A stretch of DNA of 64,000 bases from Hydrogenovibrio sp. 3SP14C1 (GCF_029625905.1 NZ_JARTLM010000007.1:1-64000), one strand, 5' to 3'; shown: positions 1-10,639, counted from the stretch's first letter. A program made the numbers and translations. Notes: a model not told the origin generated them from the letters alone.

Positions 1-16
1 GAAAGTGTTTAGGATA

Positions 17-40
17 CAAAACACCAAATGAGGTGTTTTG
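17..40. terminator. Hairpin near left edge
   Basis: Perfect 9-bp inverted repeat, CAAAACACC at 17-25 and GGTGTTTTG at 32-40, with a 6-base loop. No long T tract follows on either strand. It may terminate a gene that lies outside the window to the left. Confidence 0.35.
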
Positions 41-79
41 GAATAAGAACGTTGCACTTACGAGTTGAATGTATGATGC

Positions 80-100
80 TAAAAACAACCAGGCCTGGCT
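80..100 (-). terminator. fabI terminator built on CCAGGCCTGG
   Basis: Exact CCAGGCCTGG at 89-98, just downstream of the fabI stop. Read leftward it is followed by TTGTTTTT, so it looks like a short rho-independent terminator whose stem is the repeated palindrome. Confidence 0.5.
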
Positions 101-118
101 ATTTTTTATCAGTACTTA

Positions 119-895
119 TTAGGTACTTGCAGTCGTGTTATAACCACCATCAACATAAGTGATTTCACCCGTCACACCTGACGCTAGATCAGAGCATAAG
201 AATGCCGCGGTATTTCCCACTTCTTCAATAGTAACATTACGACGTAATGGTGTTGCAGCTGCCGCTTTATCTAACATGCTACGGAAATCTTTAATCCCTG
301 ATGCCGCCAACGTACGAATAGGACCTGCAGAAACCGCGTTAACACGAATACCATCTTGCCCTAAATCAGCCGCTAAATAACGCACTGTTGCTTCAAGAGA
401 GGCTTTCGCAATCCCCATGACATTATAGTTTGGTACCGCACGCTCAGCCCCCAGATAAGACAGCGTTAACACGGAGCCATTATTTTTATTCAGCATTTCA
501 TAGCCGGCTTTAGTCAAAGCCGTTAAGCTGTATGCTGAGATATCATGTGCAATAGAGAAGCCAGAGCGCGTTGAGGCATCGATCATACGACCTTCTAACT
601 CTTCACGCGGCGCAAATGCGACAGAATGAACTAGGATATCTAGACCATCCCATTTCTTTTTCAGCTCAGAAAAGACGTTTTCAATTTGTTCGTCAGACGT
701 AACGTCTAATGGCAGAACGATATTACTGCCTAATTCTTCAGCAATTTTTTCTACGCGGCTTTTCAATTTTTCTGTTTGATAGGTTAGAGCAATTTCAGCA
801 CCTTGTTCGTGCATCTGTTTTGCAATACCATATGCAATAGACTTATTGTTTGCGACACCGACAATGAGGGCTTTTTTACCAGCAAGAAATCCCAT
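119..895 (-). CDS. fabI: Enoyl-[acyl-carrier-protein] reductase (NADH), FabI
   Basis: This 258-residue protein has the normal FabI length. It catalyses the last reduction of each fatty acid elongation cycle, trans-2-enoyl-ACP to acyl-ACP, in the cytoplasm. The N-terminal Rossmann segment carries the FabI-type [13 protein letters not shown] motif. The catalytic Tyr-x6-Lys pair is visible in YNVMGIAKA, preceded by [11 protein letters not shown]. The gene is single, divergent from the peptide transporter at 1061, and has a palindrome terminator directly downstream. No unusual residues were seen. Confidence 0.95.
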   Translation of the reverse strand: MGFLAGKKALIVGVANNKSIAYGIAKQMHEQGAEIALTYQTEKLKSRVEKIAEELGSNIVLPLDVTSDEQIENVFSELKKKWDGLDILVHSVAFAPREELEGRMIDASTRSGFSIAHDISAYSLTALTKAGYEMLNKNNGSVLTLSYLGAERAVPNYNVMGIAKASLEATVRYLAADLGQDGIRVNAVSAGPIRTLAASGIKDFRSMLDKAAAATPLRRNVTIEEVGNTAAFLCSDLASGVTGEITYVDGGYNTTAST

Positions 896-1060
896 TTTTA
901 CTCCTTTGTTTGTGAGTGATCATCTAGAAATATTTGGGTAATTATAACGTTAAAATAGGGCTATAATAACCTTCTTTTAACGGGAAAAAGACATTCGTAA
1001 TTTTAAGGATGAATGTTTTTGCCAGTCAATGAATTTAAAACTATATAAAGTAGACAAAGA

Positions 1061-3226
1061 GTGTTATCTAAGTTACTAAAAATAATTACAATTCTAATGA
1101 CCTTAATATCCGTTTCTGGATGTGAGCAAAGTCGCTGGAATAGTCCTTATGAGTTAGGATTAGCCAAGCAACCGACCTTATTTAGTTCATTTTCTTCTAA
1201 GCCAAAACACTTAGATCCGGTTATTTCGTACAATGCCAACGAATGGTCGATTATCGGGCAGGTTTATGAACCACCGTTACAATACCATTATTTAAAGCGC
1301 CCCTATAGCTTAGAGCCTTTAACGCTTCAATCGATGCCCGAAGTTACTTTCTTGAATGAGCAAGGGCAACCGATATCTAAAGATTCTACTGACATCGCTT
1401 TTTCTGAATACACACTCTATTTAAATCCAAGCATTCGATATCAACCGCATCCTGCTTTTGTTAAAGACATCACGGGGCATTTAACATTTGCAAACTTATC
1501 TGCAGATAAGTTATCGGACATCACAACAATGGAAGATTTCAAACAAACAGATACTCGGCTATTGATGGCAGAAGATTATGCTTATGCAATTAAACGCATG
1601 GCTGTTCAGCTGAACAACTCCCCGATACTAGGCACCATGAAGCGATTGATTGTTGGATTATCTGATTTTTCAGAACAGGTCTCCTTGTCTCCCGTAAAAC
1701 CACAAGCACTGCAAAAAATGAAGATTACCGGGGTGCAAGTGGTTTCTGGTTCTGAATTAAAAATTCGAATTTATGGTAAATATCCGCAATTTCTATATTG
1801 GTTGAGTATGAATTTTTTCGCGCCCATTCCTTGGGAAGCGGAAGTTTTCTACAATCAACCAGGCCTGGCTGAAAAAAACATTTCTTTAGATACCTATCCG
1901 GTCGGCACGGGAGCTTACCAACTGGTTGAAAACAATCCAAATAAACGAATGAGGTTGGTTGCCAACCCTAATTATGATCATGGCTTTTATCCGGAATCCG
2001 GCTTGTCGGAAGGTGCAGATCCAGTGTTGCTGAAAGATGCGGGCAAACAATTACCGTTTATCAAAGAAGTAGTGTACTCCCTAGAGAAGGAGAGTGTGCC
2101 GTTGTGGAATAAGTTTCTGCAAGGGTACTATGATGCTTCTGGAGTCAGCTCGGATAGTTTTGACCAAGCTATTTCGATCAGCGGCGGAGGGCATTTAAAC
2201 TTAACGCCAGAAATGAAACAAAAAGGGATTCAGTTTTTAAATACGGTCGAACCAACCATTTATTACTTTGGGTTCAATATGGCAGATCCGGTTGTCGGTG
2301 GATATTCAAAAAAACAACGTAAACTTCGCCAAGCTTTGAGTATTGCCTTGAATTTTGAAGAATATATCTCTATCTTTATGAACGGTCGAGGGGTCGCTGC
2401 ACAAGGTCCAATTCCCCCTGGCATATTCGGACATGAATCGGGGCAGAAAGGTATTAACAGTATTGTTTATGACTGGAAAAATGGTCATCCAAAACGTAAA
2501 CCAATTGAAGTCGCGAAAAAACTCTTAGCCGAAGCTGGCTATCCGAATGGTCGAAAATCAAATGGAGAGCCATTGGTTTTGCATTATGATACGGCTGCCA
2601 CAGGACCGGATAGTAAAGCTCAATTAAACTGGTATCGTAAACAGTTCGCCAAACTCGGTATTCAATTGGTTATTCGTGCCACAGATTACAATCGCTTCCA
2701 AGACAAAATGCGCGGAGCAAAAGGGCAGATGTTTACTTGGGGTTGGAATGCCGATTATCCTGATCCAGAGAATTTTTTATTTTTGTTAAATGGGGCGCAA
2801 TCCGTTACTCAAACGAGAGGGGCAGGGATAAACTATGCCAATTACGATAATCCAGAATTTAATCGCTTGTTCAAAAAAATCAAAACCATGGAAAACTCAC
2901 CGGAAAGATTGGCTTTAATCCAAAAAATGGTTCGGATTGTTCAAAAAGATGCGCCTTGGGCGTGGGGATTTAACCCGAAAAGCTTAGCGCTGTATCATAG
3001 CTGGTATCATAATGTTTGGCCGAATCCTTTGGCGAACAATACACTTAAGTACAAACGTATTGACGCTATAGAGCGAGTGACAAAACAAAAAGCTTGGAAC
3101 AAGCCTGTTATCTGGCCAATCGTCATTGTTTTATTGTTATTGTTGATTTCTATTTATCCTTTAATAAAGGCTTACCAAGCACGACAAAAAGCGGTCGTCG
3201 TCCCTCATCAGAAAGGAGGCCTGTAA
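1061..3226 (+). CDS. Peptide ABC transporter substrate-binding lipoprotein (SBP_bac_5 family)
   Basis: The likely product binds oligopeptides in the periplasm for the importer encoded by the next three genes. The start is a GTG at 1061, chosen because it places a lipobox (LISVSGC, Cys21) at the right distance for signal peptidase II. The 721-residue length exceeds the roughly 530-600 of typical DppA/OppA/YejA proteins. The body carries family 5 features such as the RQALSIALN helix and the WGWNADYPDPENF segment. Unusually, residues about 676-697 form a hydrophobic helix near the C-terminus, so the protein may be held in the membrane twice. A CCAGGCCTGG copy lies inside the gene at 1859. Confidence 0.85.
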   Translation: MLSKLLKIITILMTLISVSGCEQSRWNSPYELGLAKQPTLFSSFSSKPKHLDPVISYNANEWSIIGQVYEPPLQYHYLKRPYSLEPLTLQSMPEVTFLNEQGQPISKDSTDIAFSEYTLYLNPSIRYQPHPAFVKDITGHLTFANLSADKLSDITTMEDFKQTDTRLLMAEDYAYAIKRMAVQLNNSPILGTMKRLIVGLSDFSEQVSLSPVKPQALQKMKITGVQVVSGSELKIRIYGKYPQFLYWLSMNFFAPIPWEAEVFYNQPGLAEKNISLDTYPVGTGAYQLVENNPNKRMRLVANPNYDHGFYPESGLSEGADPVLLKDAGKQLPFIKEVVYSLEKESVPLWNKFLQGYYDASGVSSDSFDQAISISGGGHLNLTPEMKQKGIQFLNTVEPTIYYFGFNMADPVVGGYSKKQRKLRQALSIALNFEEYISIFMNGRGVAAQGPIPPGIFGHESGQKGINSIVYDWKNGHPKRKPIEVAKKLLAEAGYPNGRKSNGEPLVLHYDTAATGPDSKAQLNWYRKQFAKLGIQLVIRATDYNRFQDKMRGAKGQMFTWGWNADYPDPENFLFLLNGAQSVTQTRGAGINYANYDNPEFNRLFKKIKTMENSPERLALIQKMVRIVQKDAPWAWGFNPKSLALYHSWYHNVWPNPLANNTLKYKRIDAIERVTKQKAWNKPVIWPIVIVLLLLLISIYPLIKAYQARQKAVVVPHQKGGL
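1859..1868. repeat. CCAGGCCTGG repeat inside a CDS
   Basis: Exact copy of the 10-bp palindrome within the substrate-binding-protein gene. It cannot be acting as a terminator here, which argues that the motif has another role. Confidence 0.7.
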
Positions 3227-4204
3227 ATGCTGGCATACATTATCCGCCGGTTATTATTTGCCGTGCCAATCTTGATTGGGGTGAACTTAATTACCTTCGC
3301 GCTGTTCTTTATGGTGAACACGCCGGATGACATGGCACGTGTGCACCTTGGCGCCAAACAAACCTCGCCTGAGATGATTACTGCCTGGAAGCAAATCCAT
3401 GGCTACGATAAACCTTTATTTTACAATGAAAAGGCTTCAGGCCTGTCAAAGCTCAATGAAACCTTGTTCGTTCAAGAGTCCTTAAAACTTTTCTGGTTTG
3501 ATTTTGGACAATCTGACGATGGTCGTCAAATTTCCTCTGATATTAAAGAAAGAATGTGGCCGAGTTTAGCTATTGCTTTACCGACCTTTATTATCGGGTT
3601 AATCACCAATATCGCCATTGCATTGCTTATTGTTTTATTCCGCGGATCGGTATTGGATTCCGCAACGATGGTTGTCGCTGTGGCAATCATGTCTATTTCT
3701 GGTTTGTTTTATATTATTGCAGGGCAAGTCCTGTTCAGTAAGATATGGCATTGGGTCCCCATCTCTGGTTATACCGATGGCTGGGACGGCATGAAATTTC
3801 TTATCCTCCCTATCCTAATTGGTATATTTGCTGGTCTGGGTGCGGGTGTGCGTTGGTATCGCAGTATTTTTCTAGAAGAAATTAACAAAGATTATATTCG
3901 TACCGCTCGTGCTAAAGGCTTGTCGGAAATTAAAGTGTTGTTTGGTCACTTACTGCAAAATGGATTACTACCGATTTTGACAGGGGTCGTTGTGGTCATT
4001 CCGACGTTATTTATGGGAAGCTTAATCATGGAGTCGTTCTTTGGGATTCCCGGCTTAGGAAGTTACACCATTGATGCAATTCATGCACAGGATTTTGGCA
4101 TTGTGAAATCAATGGTCTTTTTAGGCTCCGTTCTCTATATCATTGGCTTGATTCTAACGGATATTTCCTATACATTTTTTGATCCAAGAGTGAGGCTGAA
4201 CTGA
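3227..4204 (+). CDS. Peptide ABC transporter permease 1 (DppB/YejB type)
   Basis: Inner-membrane permease of 325 residues. It begins with the family hallmark MLAYIIRRLLFAVPILIGVNLITF and has about six membrane segments. The cytoplasmic coupling loop (RTARAKGLSEIKVLFGHLLQN) is the EAA-type motif that contacts the ATPase. It starts directly after the binding protein and its stop overlaps the next start (ATGA-type overlap at 4204), so the genes are translationally coupled. It pairs with the 4204 permease to form the channel. Substrate is inferred as peptide from the family. Confidence 0.88.
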   Translation: MLAYIIRRLLFAVPILIGVNLITFALFFMVNTPDDMARVHLGAKQTSPEMITAWKQIHGYDKPLFYNEKASGLSKLNETLFVQESLKLFWFDFGQSDDGRQISSDIKERMWPSLAIALPTFIIGLITNIAIALLIVLFRGSVLDSATMVVAVAIMSISGLFYIIAGQVLFSKIWHWVPISGYTDGWDGMKFLILPILIGIFAGLGAGVRWYRSIFLEEINKDYIRTARAKGLSEIKVLFGHLLQNGLLPILTGVVVVIPTLFMGSLIMESFFGIPGLGSYTIDAIHAQDFGIVKSMVFLGSVLYIIGLILTDISYTFFDPRVRLN

Positions 4205-5577
4205 TGTTATCGTTTAGCTTAACTCCTTTATGGACTGACTATATGATCTGGGGACTGGTCATTGCACTCATGATCTGGGGGCAAATCATCAGCCGTTCTA
4301 TACAGGTCAAGCAGCAATGGTTACTCATCTTCGAATCTAAACTCGCGATGATTTCAGCCATCATTTTAATATTTTACCTCGCGATCGCGTTAATGGATTC
4401 TATTCACTTTAAAATGGGGTCGAATCATGCAACGACCGTGACGGAAACCCAAAGTGTATTGGATGCCATTTTTCCACATTTGGCGTACCAGCAAGAACGC
4501 ACCTACTCTGCACCTTTTGCAACGACAGAATATAACAAAAGTTTGGACATCAATGAACTTGGCGAAGTACAACAAATCTACCAGCCGTTAAAGCATATTG
4601 ATGTCTCTTCATCAGTTTCAATCACACAAGCGACTCTAGAAGCATTTCTAGCGGGTTTATTAGTGAGTTTATTCCTGATTAGTTTACATGCCCTATGGCG
4701 AAGTCGAGCTCATCAGTTATCGTTTTCTGCTTTTGTTCTAAAAGTGATCCGAAATCAAACCCTGTTGCCTTGGCGAACGGCCTATATCACCTTGACGACT
4801 CTGGTGCTCTTTTTAAGCTGGCTGTATTTTTTGAGCTTTTCTTATCATGTATTTGGAACAGACAAAGTTGGTGGAGACGTTCTTTATGAATCGTTAAAGA
4901 GTATTCGTACCGGTGTGCTCATTGGTGTTTTGACGACACTGGTCATGTTGCCGTTGTCGATTACACTCGGCATCAGTGCGGGACTCTTCAGGGGCTGGGT
5001 CGATGATGTGATTCAATACATATACACCACGCTAAATTCCATTCCTGGGGTATTATTGATTGCCGCAGCCGTATTGGTGATGCAAGTCATTATGGGCAAC
5101 CATCCCGATTGGTTTACCAGCACAGAAGAGCGCGCCGATGTTCGACTCTTATTTTTAATCTTCATTTTAGGTATGACCAGCTGGACCGGATTATGTCGTT
5201 TACTGCGCGCTGAAACGTTAAAAATCAGCCAAGTTGAATATGTCACAGCATCTAAAGCATTTGGCGTGAGTCGCTTTAAAATCATCGGGCGTCATATTTT
5301 GCCGAATGTCATGCACATAGTGTTGATTTCGGTAGTATTAGATTTCAGTGGTTTGGTGTTGGCAGAAGCGGTATTATCTTATGTAGGAGTTGGGGTTGAC
5401 CCAACCATGCATAGTTGGGGAAATATGATCAACCAAGCCCGCCTCGAAATGGCGCGTGAACCGATGGTTTGGTGGTCGTTATTTTCTGCATTTTTCTTTA
5501 TGTTTATCTTAGTCTTGGCGGCAAACCTTTTTTCAGACCGAGTCCAAACTGTTTTAGACCCTCGAAATAATCGATAG
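4204..5577 (+). CDS. Peptide ABC transporter permease 2 (DppC/YejE type)
   Basis: Second channel subunit, 457 residues, longer than the usual 300-340 because of an N-terminal region of about 200 residues with extra membrane segments and a periplasmic stretch. The C-terminal half is the conserved permease domain: GTDKVGGDVLYESLKSIRTGVLIG, then the EAA loop EYVTASKAFGVSRFKIIGRHILPN at about residues 345-370, and ending VLDPRNNR. Overlap with the upstream permease suggests equal production. The SBP - permease - permease - double ATPase order resembles yejABEF. Confidence 0.87.
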   Translation: MLSFSLTPLWTDYMIWGLVIALMIWGQIISRSIQVKQQWLLIFESKLAMISAIILIFYLAIALMDSIHFKMGSNHATTVTETQSVLDAIFPHLAYQQERTYSAPFATTEYNKSLDINELGEVQQIYQPLKHIDVSSSVSITQATLEAFLAGLLVSLFLISLHALWRSRAHQLSFSAFVLKVIRNQTLLPWRTAYITLTTLVLFLSWLYFLSFSYHVFGTDKVGGDVLYESLKSIRTGVLIGVLTTLVMLPLSITLGISAGLFRGWVDDVIQYIYTTLNSIPGVLLIAAAVLVMQVIMGNHPDWFTSTEERADVRLLFLIFILGMTSWTGLCRLLRAETLKISQVEYVTASKAFGVSRFKIIGRHILPNVMHIVLISVVLDFSGLVLAEAVLSYVGVGVDPTMHSWGNMINQARLEMAREPMVWWSLFSAFFFMFILVLAANLFSDRVQTVLDPRNNR

Positions 5578-5587
5578 GATATTTATT

Positions 5588-7231
5588 ATGGCTTCAAAAC
5601 AACCTGTTTTAAGTGTTGAAAACCTAACTATACGAGTGGGGGTCAATGAGCTTGTCAAACAAATCAGTTTTAAGATTGAGCGCGGTGAAATTTTTGCACT
5701 CGTTGGCGAGTCCGGAAGTGGAAAATCATTAACCTCCTTAGCCATCATGCGATTACTGCCTGACGCATTAGACATTGCTGACGGTAAAGTTCTGCTAAAT
5801 GAACAAAGCCTGTTTACACTCCCTGAGCATAAAATGCAACGTGTTCGCGGACAGCAAGTTGCGATGATTTTTCAGGAACCGATGACTTCTTTAAACCCTG
5901 TGATGAAAGTCGGAGAACAAGTTGCTGAAGTCTTACGTGTCCACTTAAACATGCATCGTAGTCAAGCACGTGAAAAAGTAATTTCATTGTTTGAAGAAGT
6001 AGGCATTCCTGAACCAGAATCACGTTATGACTGGTATCCGCACCAATTATCAGGGGGCCAAAAACAACGCGTGATGATTGCCATGGCTTTGGCTTGTGAA
6101 CCCGATTTACTGATTGCCGATGAACCGACCACTGCATTAGATGTGACGATTCAGGCACAAGTTCTGAAACTATTAAAGCAAATACGAGATGAACGCGGCT
6201 TGGCCATTTTATTTATTACCCATGACATGGGGGTCGTGAACGAAATGGCCGATCATGTCGCGGTAATGCGCCAAGGAGAAATTGTTGAAAAAGCGGACAA
6301 AGCACACTTTTTCACCGCGCCAACGCATCCTTATACTAAAAAATTACTCGAAGACGCTGTTCCTAAACATACCTTCAAACCCGTTTCAAACACCAAAGAC
6401 CTACTTCAGATAAATGATTTAAAAGTGCACTTTCCAATTAAAAAAGGCATTTTTCAACGTACTGTCGGGTTTGTTAAAGCAGTGGATGGCGTAACGTTAT
6501 CTATCGCAAAAGGCGAAACTTTGGCTCTGGTAGGGGAGTCAGGTAGTGGTAAAAGCACGATTGGCCAAGCCATTTTGCGTTTAATCGAAAGCACCGAAGG
6601 CTCGGTTGTTTTTCAAAACAATGAACAAGGTGTTGATTTTATTAATTTAAATGAAAAAAGCATGAAGCCGATTCGTAAAAAAGTTCAAGTAATTTTTCAA
6701 GACCCTTTCTCAGCACTCAACCCAAGAATGCAAATCAGCGATATCATTCGTGAAGGCATGAACAGTTTAAAAGTGGGGCCGAAAGGGCGAGAAGCCCAAG
6801 ATCAAAGAATTGATGATTTATTGGAACAAGTAGGGCTATTACCTGAACACAAATTCCGATACCCACACGAGTTTTCGGGCGGACAGCGCCAACGAATCGG
6901 CATCGCGCGTGCCTTGGCGGTGGAGCCGGAACTGATTATTTGTGACGAACCGACCAGTGCGTTGGATGTGTCTGTGCGAGCGCAGGTATTGGATTTGCTA
7001 AACGACCTGCAAAAAACCTACCAAATGTCTTACTTGTTTATTACGCATGATCTATCCATTATTCCCGCGATTGCGCATAAAGTGGCCGTGATGAAGCAGG
7101 GCAAGATTGTCGAGCAAGGCAATGTAGAAGCCATTATGTGCAACCCTCAACATAAATACACCCAGAAACTCTTAAACTCTGCGCCAGAATTGATTAAAAA
7201 AGCCTTTAAAACAAACACATTGACCCAATAA
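5588..7231 (+). CDS. Peptide ABC transporter, fused double ATP-binding protein (YejF type)
   Basis: A 547-residue protein with two complete ABC ATPase domains in tandem, which energises the importer from the cytoplasmic side. Domain 1 has Walker A GESGSGKS and signature LSGGQKQR; domain 2 again has GESGSGKS and FSGGQRQR, each followed by a DEPT Walker B and a switch histidine (ITHD). In Dpp/Opp systems these are two proteins (D and F), while YejF-like proteins are fused as here. It is the last gene of the operon and is followed by a strong palindromic terminator. Confidence 0.92.
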   Translation: MASKQPVLSVENLTIRVGVNELVKQISFKIERGEIFALVGESGSGKSLTSLAIMRLLPDALDIADGKVLLNEQSLFTLPEHKMQRVRGQQVAMIFQEPMTSLNPVMKVGEQVAEVLRVHLNMHRSQAREKVISLFEEVGIPEPESRYDWYPHQLSGGQKQRVMIAMALACEPDLLIADEPTTALDVTIQAQVLKLLKQIRDERGLAILFITHDMGVVNEMADHVAVMRQGEIVEKADKAHFFTAPTHPYTKKLLEDAVPKHTFKPVSNTKDLLQINDLKVHFPIKKGIFQRTVGFVKAVDGVTLSIAKGETLALVGESGSGKSTIGQAILRLIESTEGSVVFQNNEQGVDFINLNEKSMKPIRKKVQVIFQDPFSALNPRMQISDIIREGMNSLKVGPKGREAQDQRIDDLLEQVGLLPEHKFRYPHEFSGGQRQRIGIARALAVEPELIICDEPTSALDVSVRAQVLDLLNDLQKTYQMSYLFITHDLSIIPAIAHKVAVMKQGKIVEQGNVEAIMCNPQHKYTQKLLNSAPELIKKAFKTNTLTQ

Positions 7232-7232
7232 A

Positions 7233-7254
7233 AAACGCCCAGGCCTGGGCGTTT
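7233..7254. terminator. Bidirectional terminator, peptide importer / ppsA
   Basis: A perfect 22-bp palindrome centred on AGGCCT, containing CCAGGCCTGG at 7239-7248, lies between convergent genes. A-rich and T-rich flanks on both sides let it terminate transcription from either direction. Confidence 0.75.
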
Positions 7255-7285
7255 ATTTTAAAAGAACCTTTCCTAGAACAGGCTA

Positions 7286-9697
7286 TCAGTTCAACTTTCT
7301 CTCCAATTCTAAAACACATTGCATCGTGGTTAACACCGAATCCGGATTTAAACTCATTGAATCAATGCCTAGCTCAACCAAGAACTCGGCGATTTCTGGG
7401 TAATCTGACGGAGCCTGTCCGCAAAGTCCGGAATGAAGTCCGTTACGTTTAGCGCCTTCAATCGCCCACCGAATCATGGTTTTCACCCCTTCGGCGCGTT
7501 CATCATAACTATCCGCCACCAGATCAGAATCCCGATCGACTCCTAACACCAGTTGAGTTAAATCATTTGAACCAATGGAGATACCATCGAAGTAGGGCGC
7601 AAACGCATCCATCTCTAAGACGTTGTTGGGAATTTCACACATCATGTAGATTTGCAGCGCGTTTTTATTGCGTTTCAAGCCGTATTTTTCCATTAAAGCA
7701 ATCACTTTTTGCGCTTCGACCACGCGGCGTACAAATGGAATCATCACGATGACGTTATTTAACCCCATTTCCTCTCGTACTTGTTTAATGGCCTGGCACT
7801 CCATCGCAAATGCCGGTTCGAAGGCATCTGAGATATAACGGGAAGCCCCCCGGTAACCGAGCATTGGATTTTCTTCCTTTGGTTCAAAATACTTTCCCCC
7901 CAGCAAACTGGCATATTCATTCGATTTAAAATCGGAGAGGCGAACCACTACCGGTTTAGGGTAAAAGGCCGCTGCAATGGTGCCGATACCGCTGATCAGT
8001 TGATCGACAAAAAAGGCTTCGCCATTTTCATAACCTTCAATCAATTCATCCAAAGCTTCTCGTGCTTTCGGGGCGGTCACTTTTTCTGGTTGCAGTAAGG
8101 CTAAAGGGTGCGCTTTAACGGATTCATTAATAATGAACTCCATTCGAGCCAATCCCACACCATGGTTGGGAATAAAGCTAGTTTGAAAGGCCAGATCAGG
8201 GTTGCCCAAATTAATCATAATATCGGTTTTAGGTGTTTCGAGATGCGACAAGTCGGTTTCCAAAACCTCAAACGGTTGCACACCTAGATAGACTTTACCC
8301 GTGTCACCTTCCGCGCAGGAAACCGTGACATAAGGATTGGACTCTAAGTCTTTAGTGGCTTGCGGACAGCCGACAATTGCGGGAATGCCTAACTCTCTGG
8401 CAATGATCGCAGCATGACAGGTTCGACCGCCGCGATTGGTAATAATGGCTGATGCTGTTTTCATGACAGGTTCCCAATCGGGTGTAGTGATGTCGGTCAC
8501 CAACACTTCTCCCGGCTGAAACTGGTCGATATAAGCCACATCTTGAATTACATGCGCCTGACCATGCGCGACTTTTGAACCGACGGCACGACCCTCTGTT
8601 AAGATCTGCGCATCCGGTTTAGGTGTGATTCTATAAGACTTCAGGGTATGACCGGTTTCTTGCGAAACCACTGTTTCAGGGCGAGCTTGTACGATGTAAA
8701 GTTGACCATCATCGCCATCTTTTGCCCACTCAATATCCATTGGGCGAGCTTTTCCGGCTTTTTCGCTATAGTGTTTTTCAATACGGATTGCATAGTCAGT
8801 AAGTTTCAGGGCTTCTTCATCAGTAATACAAAACTGTTGCCGCTCCGCTTCGGTCGTGGTGATGTTTCTGACTGGACTGCCTTTGGAATCCGGCGCATAA
8901 ATCATCTTAATTTTCTTGGCACCGAGATGGCGCTTTAATACATGGCGATACCCTTGTTCAAATGTCGGTTTGTGCACATAAAATTCATCAGGATCAACCG
9001 CACCTTGTACAACATTCTCTCCTAAACCATAGGCACCAGTGATAAAAACGGCATCTTTAAATCCGGTTTCGGTATCAATCGAAAACATCACGCCAGAAGC
9101 GGCCAAATCGGAACGTACCATTTTTTGAACCCCAATGGACAAGCCAACATCAAACTGCCCAAACCCTCTATCGATTCGGTAATGAATGGCGCGATCAGTA
9201 AATAAACTGGCAAAACAACGTTTACACGCATCTAGCAATGCAGCTTCACCTTCGATGTTTAAGTAAGTATCTTGTTGACCGGCAAAACTCGCAGTCGGTA
9301 AATCTTCTGCCGTGGCAGAACTCCGGATTGCTAAACTAATTGGCGTTGAAAAACTAGCGGACAGGGCTTGGTAAGCGTGCAAGATTTCGGCTTGCAAATC
9401 GTCAGGAAGCGGGGCGTCAAACAATAATTGACGGGCACGCAAACCACGTTCTGCCAAATCGGTGACATCCGATTCATCCAAAGGATCTAAGATTTCGTGT
9501 AATTGATCCCATAAGCCATTTTCCGTCAAAATAGCTCTATAAGCTTCCGCGGTTATGGCAAAGCCATTCGGAACCGGTACACCAACAGGTGTTAATGCTT
9601 GATACATTTCGCCCAGAGAAGCATTTTTACCACCGACAAGGGGAATGTCTTCAATTCCAATTTGGTCGAAAAAACGAATATACCGCTGATTTTTCAT
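7286..9697 (-). CDS. ppsA: Phosphoenolpyruvate synthase
   Basis: PpsA converts pyruvate, ATP and water to PEP, AMP and phosphate, and is the gluconeogenic entry point from pyruvate. At 803 residues it matches the family (about 790). Domains in order: the N-terminal ATP-grasp nucleotide-binding part (GGKNASLGEM, then SSATAEDLPTASFAGQQDT), the phosphohistidine swivel domain with GGRTCHAAIIAREL (His428 is the expected phosphorylated residue), and the C-terminal PEP/pyruvate barrel ending in GLCGQAPSDYPE with its catalytic Cys. The gene is single and leftward, convergent with the peptide importer. Confidence 0.95.
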   Translation of the reverse strand: MKNQRYIRFFDQIGIEDIPLVGGKNASLGEMYQALTPVGVPVPNGFAITAEAYRAILTENGLWDQLHEILDPLDESDVTDLAERGLRARQLLFDAPLPDDLQAEILHAYQALSASFSTPISLAIRSSATAEDLPTASFAGQQDTYLNIEGEAALLDACKRCFASLFTDRAIHYRIDRGFGQFDVGLSIGVQKMVRSDLAASGVMFSIDTETGFKDAVFITGAYGLGENVVQGAVDPDEFYVHKPTFEQGYRHVLKRHLGAKKIKMIYAPDSKGSPVRNITTTEAERQQFCITDEEALKLTDYAIRIEKHYSEKAGKARPMDIEWAKDGDDGQLYIVQARPETVVSQETGHTLKSYRITPKPDAQILTEGRAVGSKVAHGQAHVIQDVAYIDQFQPGEVLVTDITTPDWEPVMKTASAIITNRGGRTCHAAIIARELGIPAIVGCPQATKDLESNPYVTVSCAEGDTGKVYLGVQPFEVLETDLSHLETPKTDIMINLGNPDLAFQTSFIPNHGVGLARMEFIINESVKAHPLALLQPEKVTAPKAREALDELIEGYENGEAFFVDQLISGIGTIAAAFYPKPVVVRLSDFKSNEYASLLGGKYFEPKEENPMLGYRGASRYISDAFEPAFAMECQAIKQVREEMGLNNVIVMIPFVRRVVEAQKVIALMEKYGLKRNKNALQIYMMCEIPNNVLEMDAFAPYFDGISIGSNDLTQLVLGVDRDSDLVADSYDERAEGVKTMIRWAIEGAKRNGLHSGLCGQAPSDYPEIAEFLVELGIDSMSLNPDSVLTTMQCVLELERKLN

Positions 9698-9851
9698 AAA
9701 ATTTTCTCTTTTTTGGGACTGCGTAAATTACTAAGAATGATATAAATCATGATACGACTTTTACGTATAAAATTAAAATGATTATCTGAATTGTCTTGTT
9801 TATAATCGAATTCTTAATTTAACCTTTTTAAGTCAAAAAATTGGATCAACC

Positions 9852-10583
9852 ATGGATAACACTTTGCCAGATATTCCGCTTGCCCTCAAATCCCTTTTTA
9901 CGGGGTATATTATGGTTGTTGGGTTAGGGCTGCTCGTTGCAGGCGGTCAAATCCTGATGACACATGGGCAGGCCGACGGAAAATTTGGGATTTCCGTCGA
10001 TGATATTGTTTACAGTTATTATGGTGATCGAACTAACTCTAAACTTGAAAACAAGTTGAATGGTTCAATGAAGGATAAAGCACCAGTTGAAGAGCGCACG
10101 ACATTGATTAAATGGGCGCGTGACGGCGCAAGACAAGCTGAATTCGAATCAACCATTAAACCGATTGTAGATCAACGCTGCGCAATGTGTCACGGACACA
10201 AACACATGATGTTGTCGCTTCCGGATGTTACCCAATACAACACGCTAAAAGACTTAGCCAAAATAGATAAAGGGGCGGACATTACCTCTTTAACACGCGT
10301 TTCACATATTCATCTGTTTGGTATTTCGTTTATTTTCTTTTTTGTGGGCTATATTTTTTCAATGGCTGTCGGCTTTAACAAGTGGGTTAAGTCCATTCTG
10401 ATCTTTGTCCCTTTTGCGTTTTTAATTGTCGATGTCGCAGCCTGGTGGCTGACAAAAATGAATCCACAGTTTGCTTGGATGGTGATTATTGGCGGGTTTG
10501 GCTATAGTCTGGCAGCAACGGTAATGTTGTTTACATCACTTTATCAGATGTGGATTTTACCTTGGCGCAGAAAACGGCAGTGA
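9852..10583 (+). CDS. Membrane protein with a single haem c motif (CxxCH)
   Basis: 243 residues, not assigned to a named family. One membrane helix is at about residues 14-35, followed by a probably periplasmic domain that carries CAMCHGH (Cys110, Cys113, His114), the classic covalent haem c site. Three more hydrophobic helices follow at about 157-178, 184-203 and 208-233. The arrangement suggests a membrane-bound cytochrome-like redox protein, perhaps linked to respiratory electron flow. No assembly genes or oxidase genes are near. There is no N-terminal cleavable signal; the first helix would act as an anchor. Confidence 0.7.
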   Translation: MDNTLPDIPLALKSLFTGYIMVVGLGLLVAGGQILMTHGQADGKFGISVDDIVYSYYGDRTNSKLENKLNGSMKDKAPVEERTTLIKWARDGARQAEFESTIKPIVDQRCAMCHGHKHMMLSLPDVTQYNTLKDLAKIDKGADITSLTRVSHIHLFGISFIFFFVGYIFSMAVGFNKWVKSILIFVPFAFLIVDVAAWWLTKMNPQFAWMVIIGGFGYSLAATVMLFTSLYQMWILPWRRKRQ

Positions 10584-10639
10584 CACTAAATTAAGTTGGC
10601 AACAGCAAAGCATTTGTGGGTTGCCTCAAATGCTCTCAT

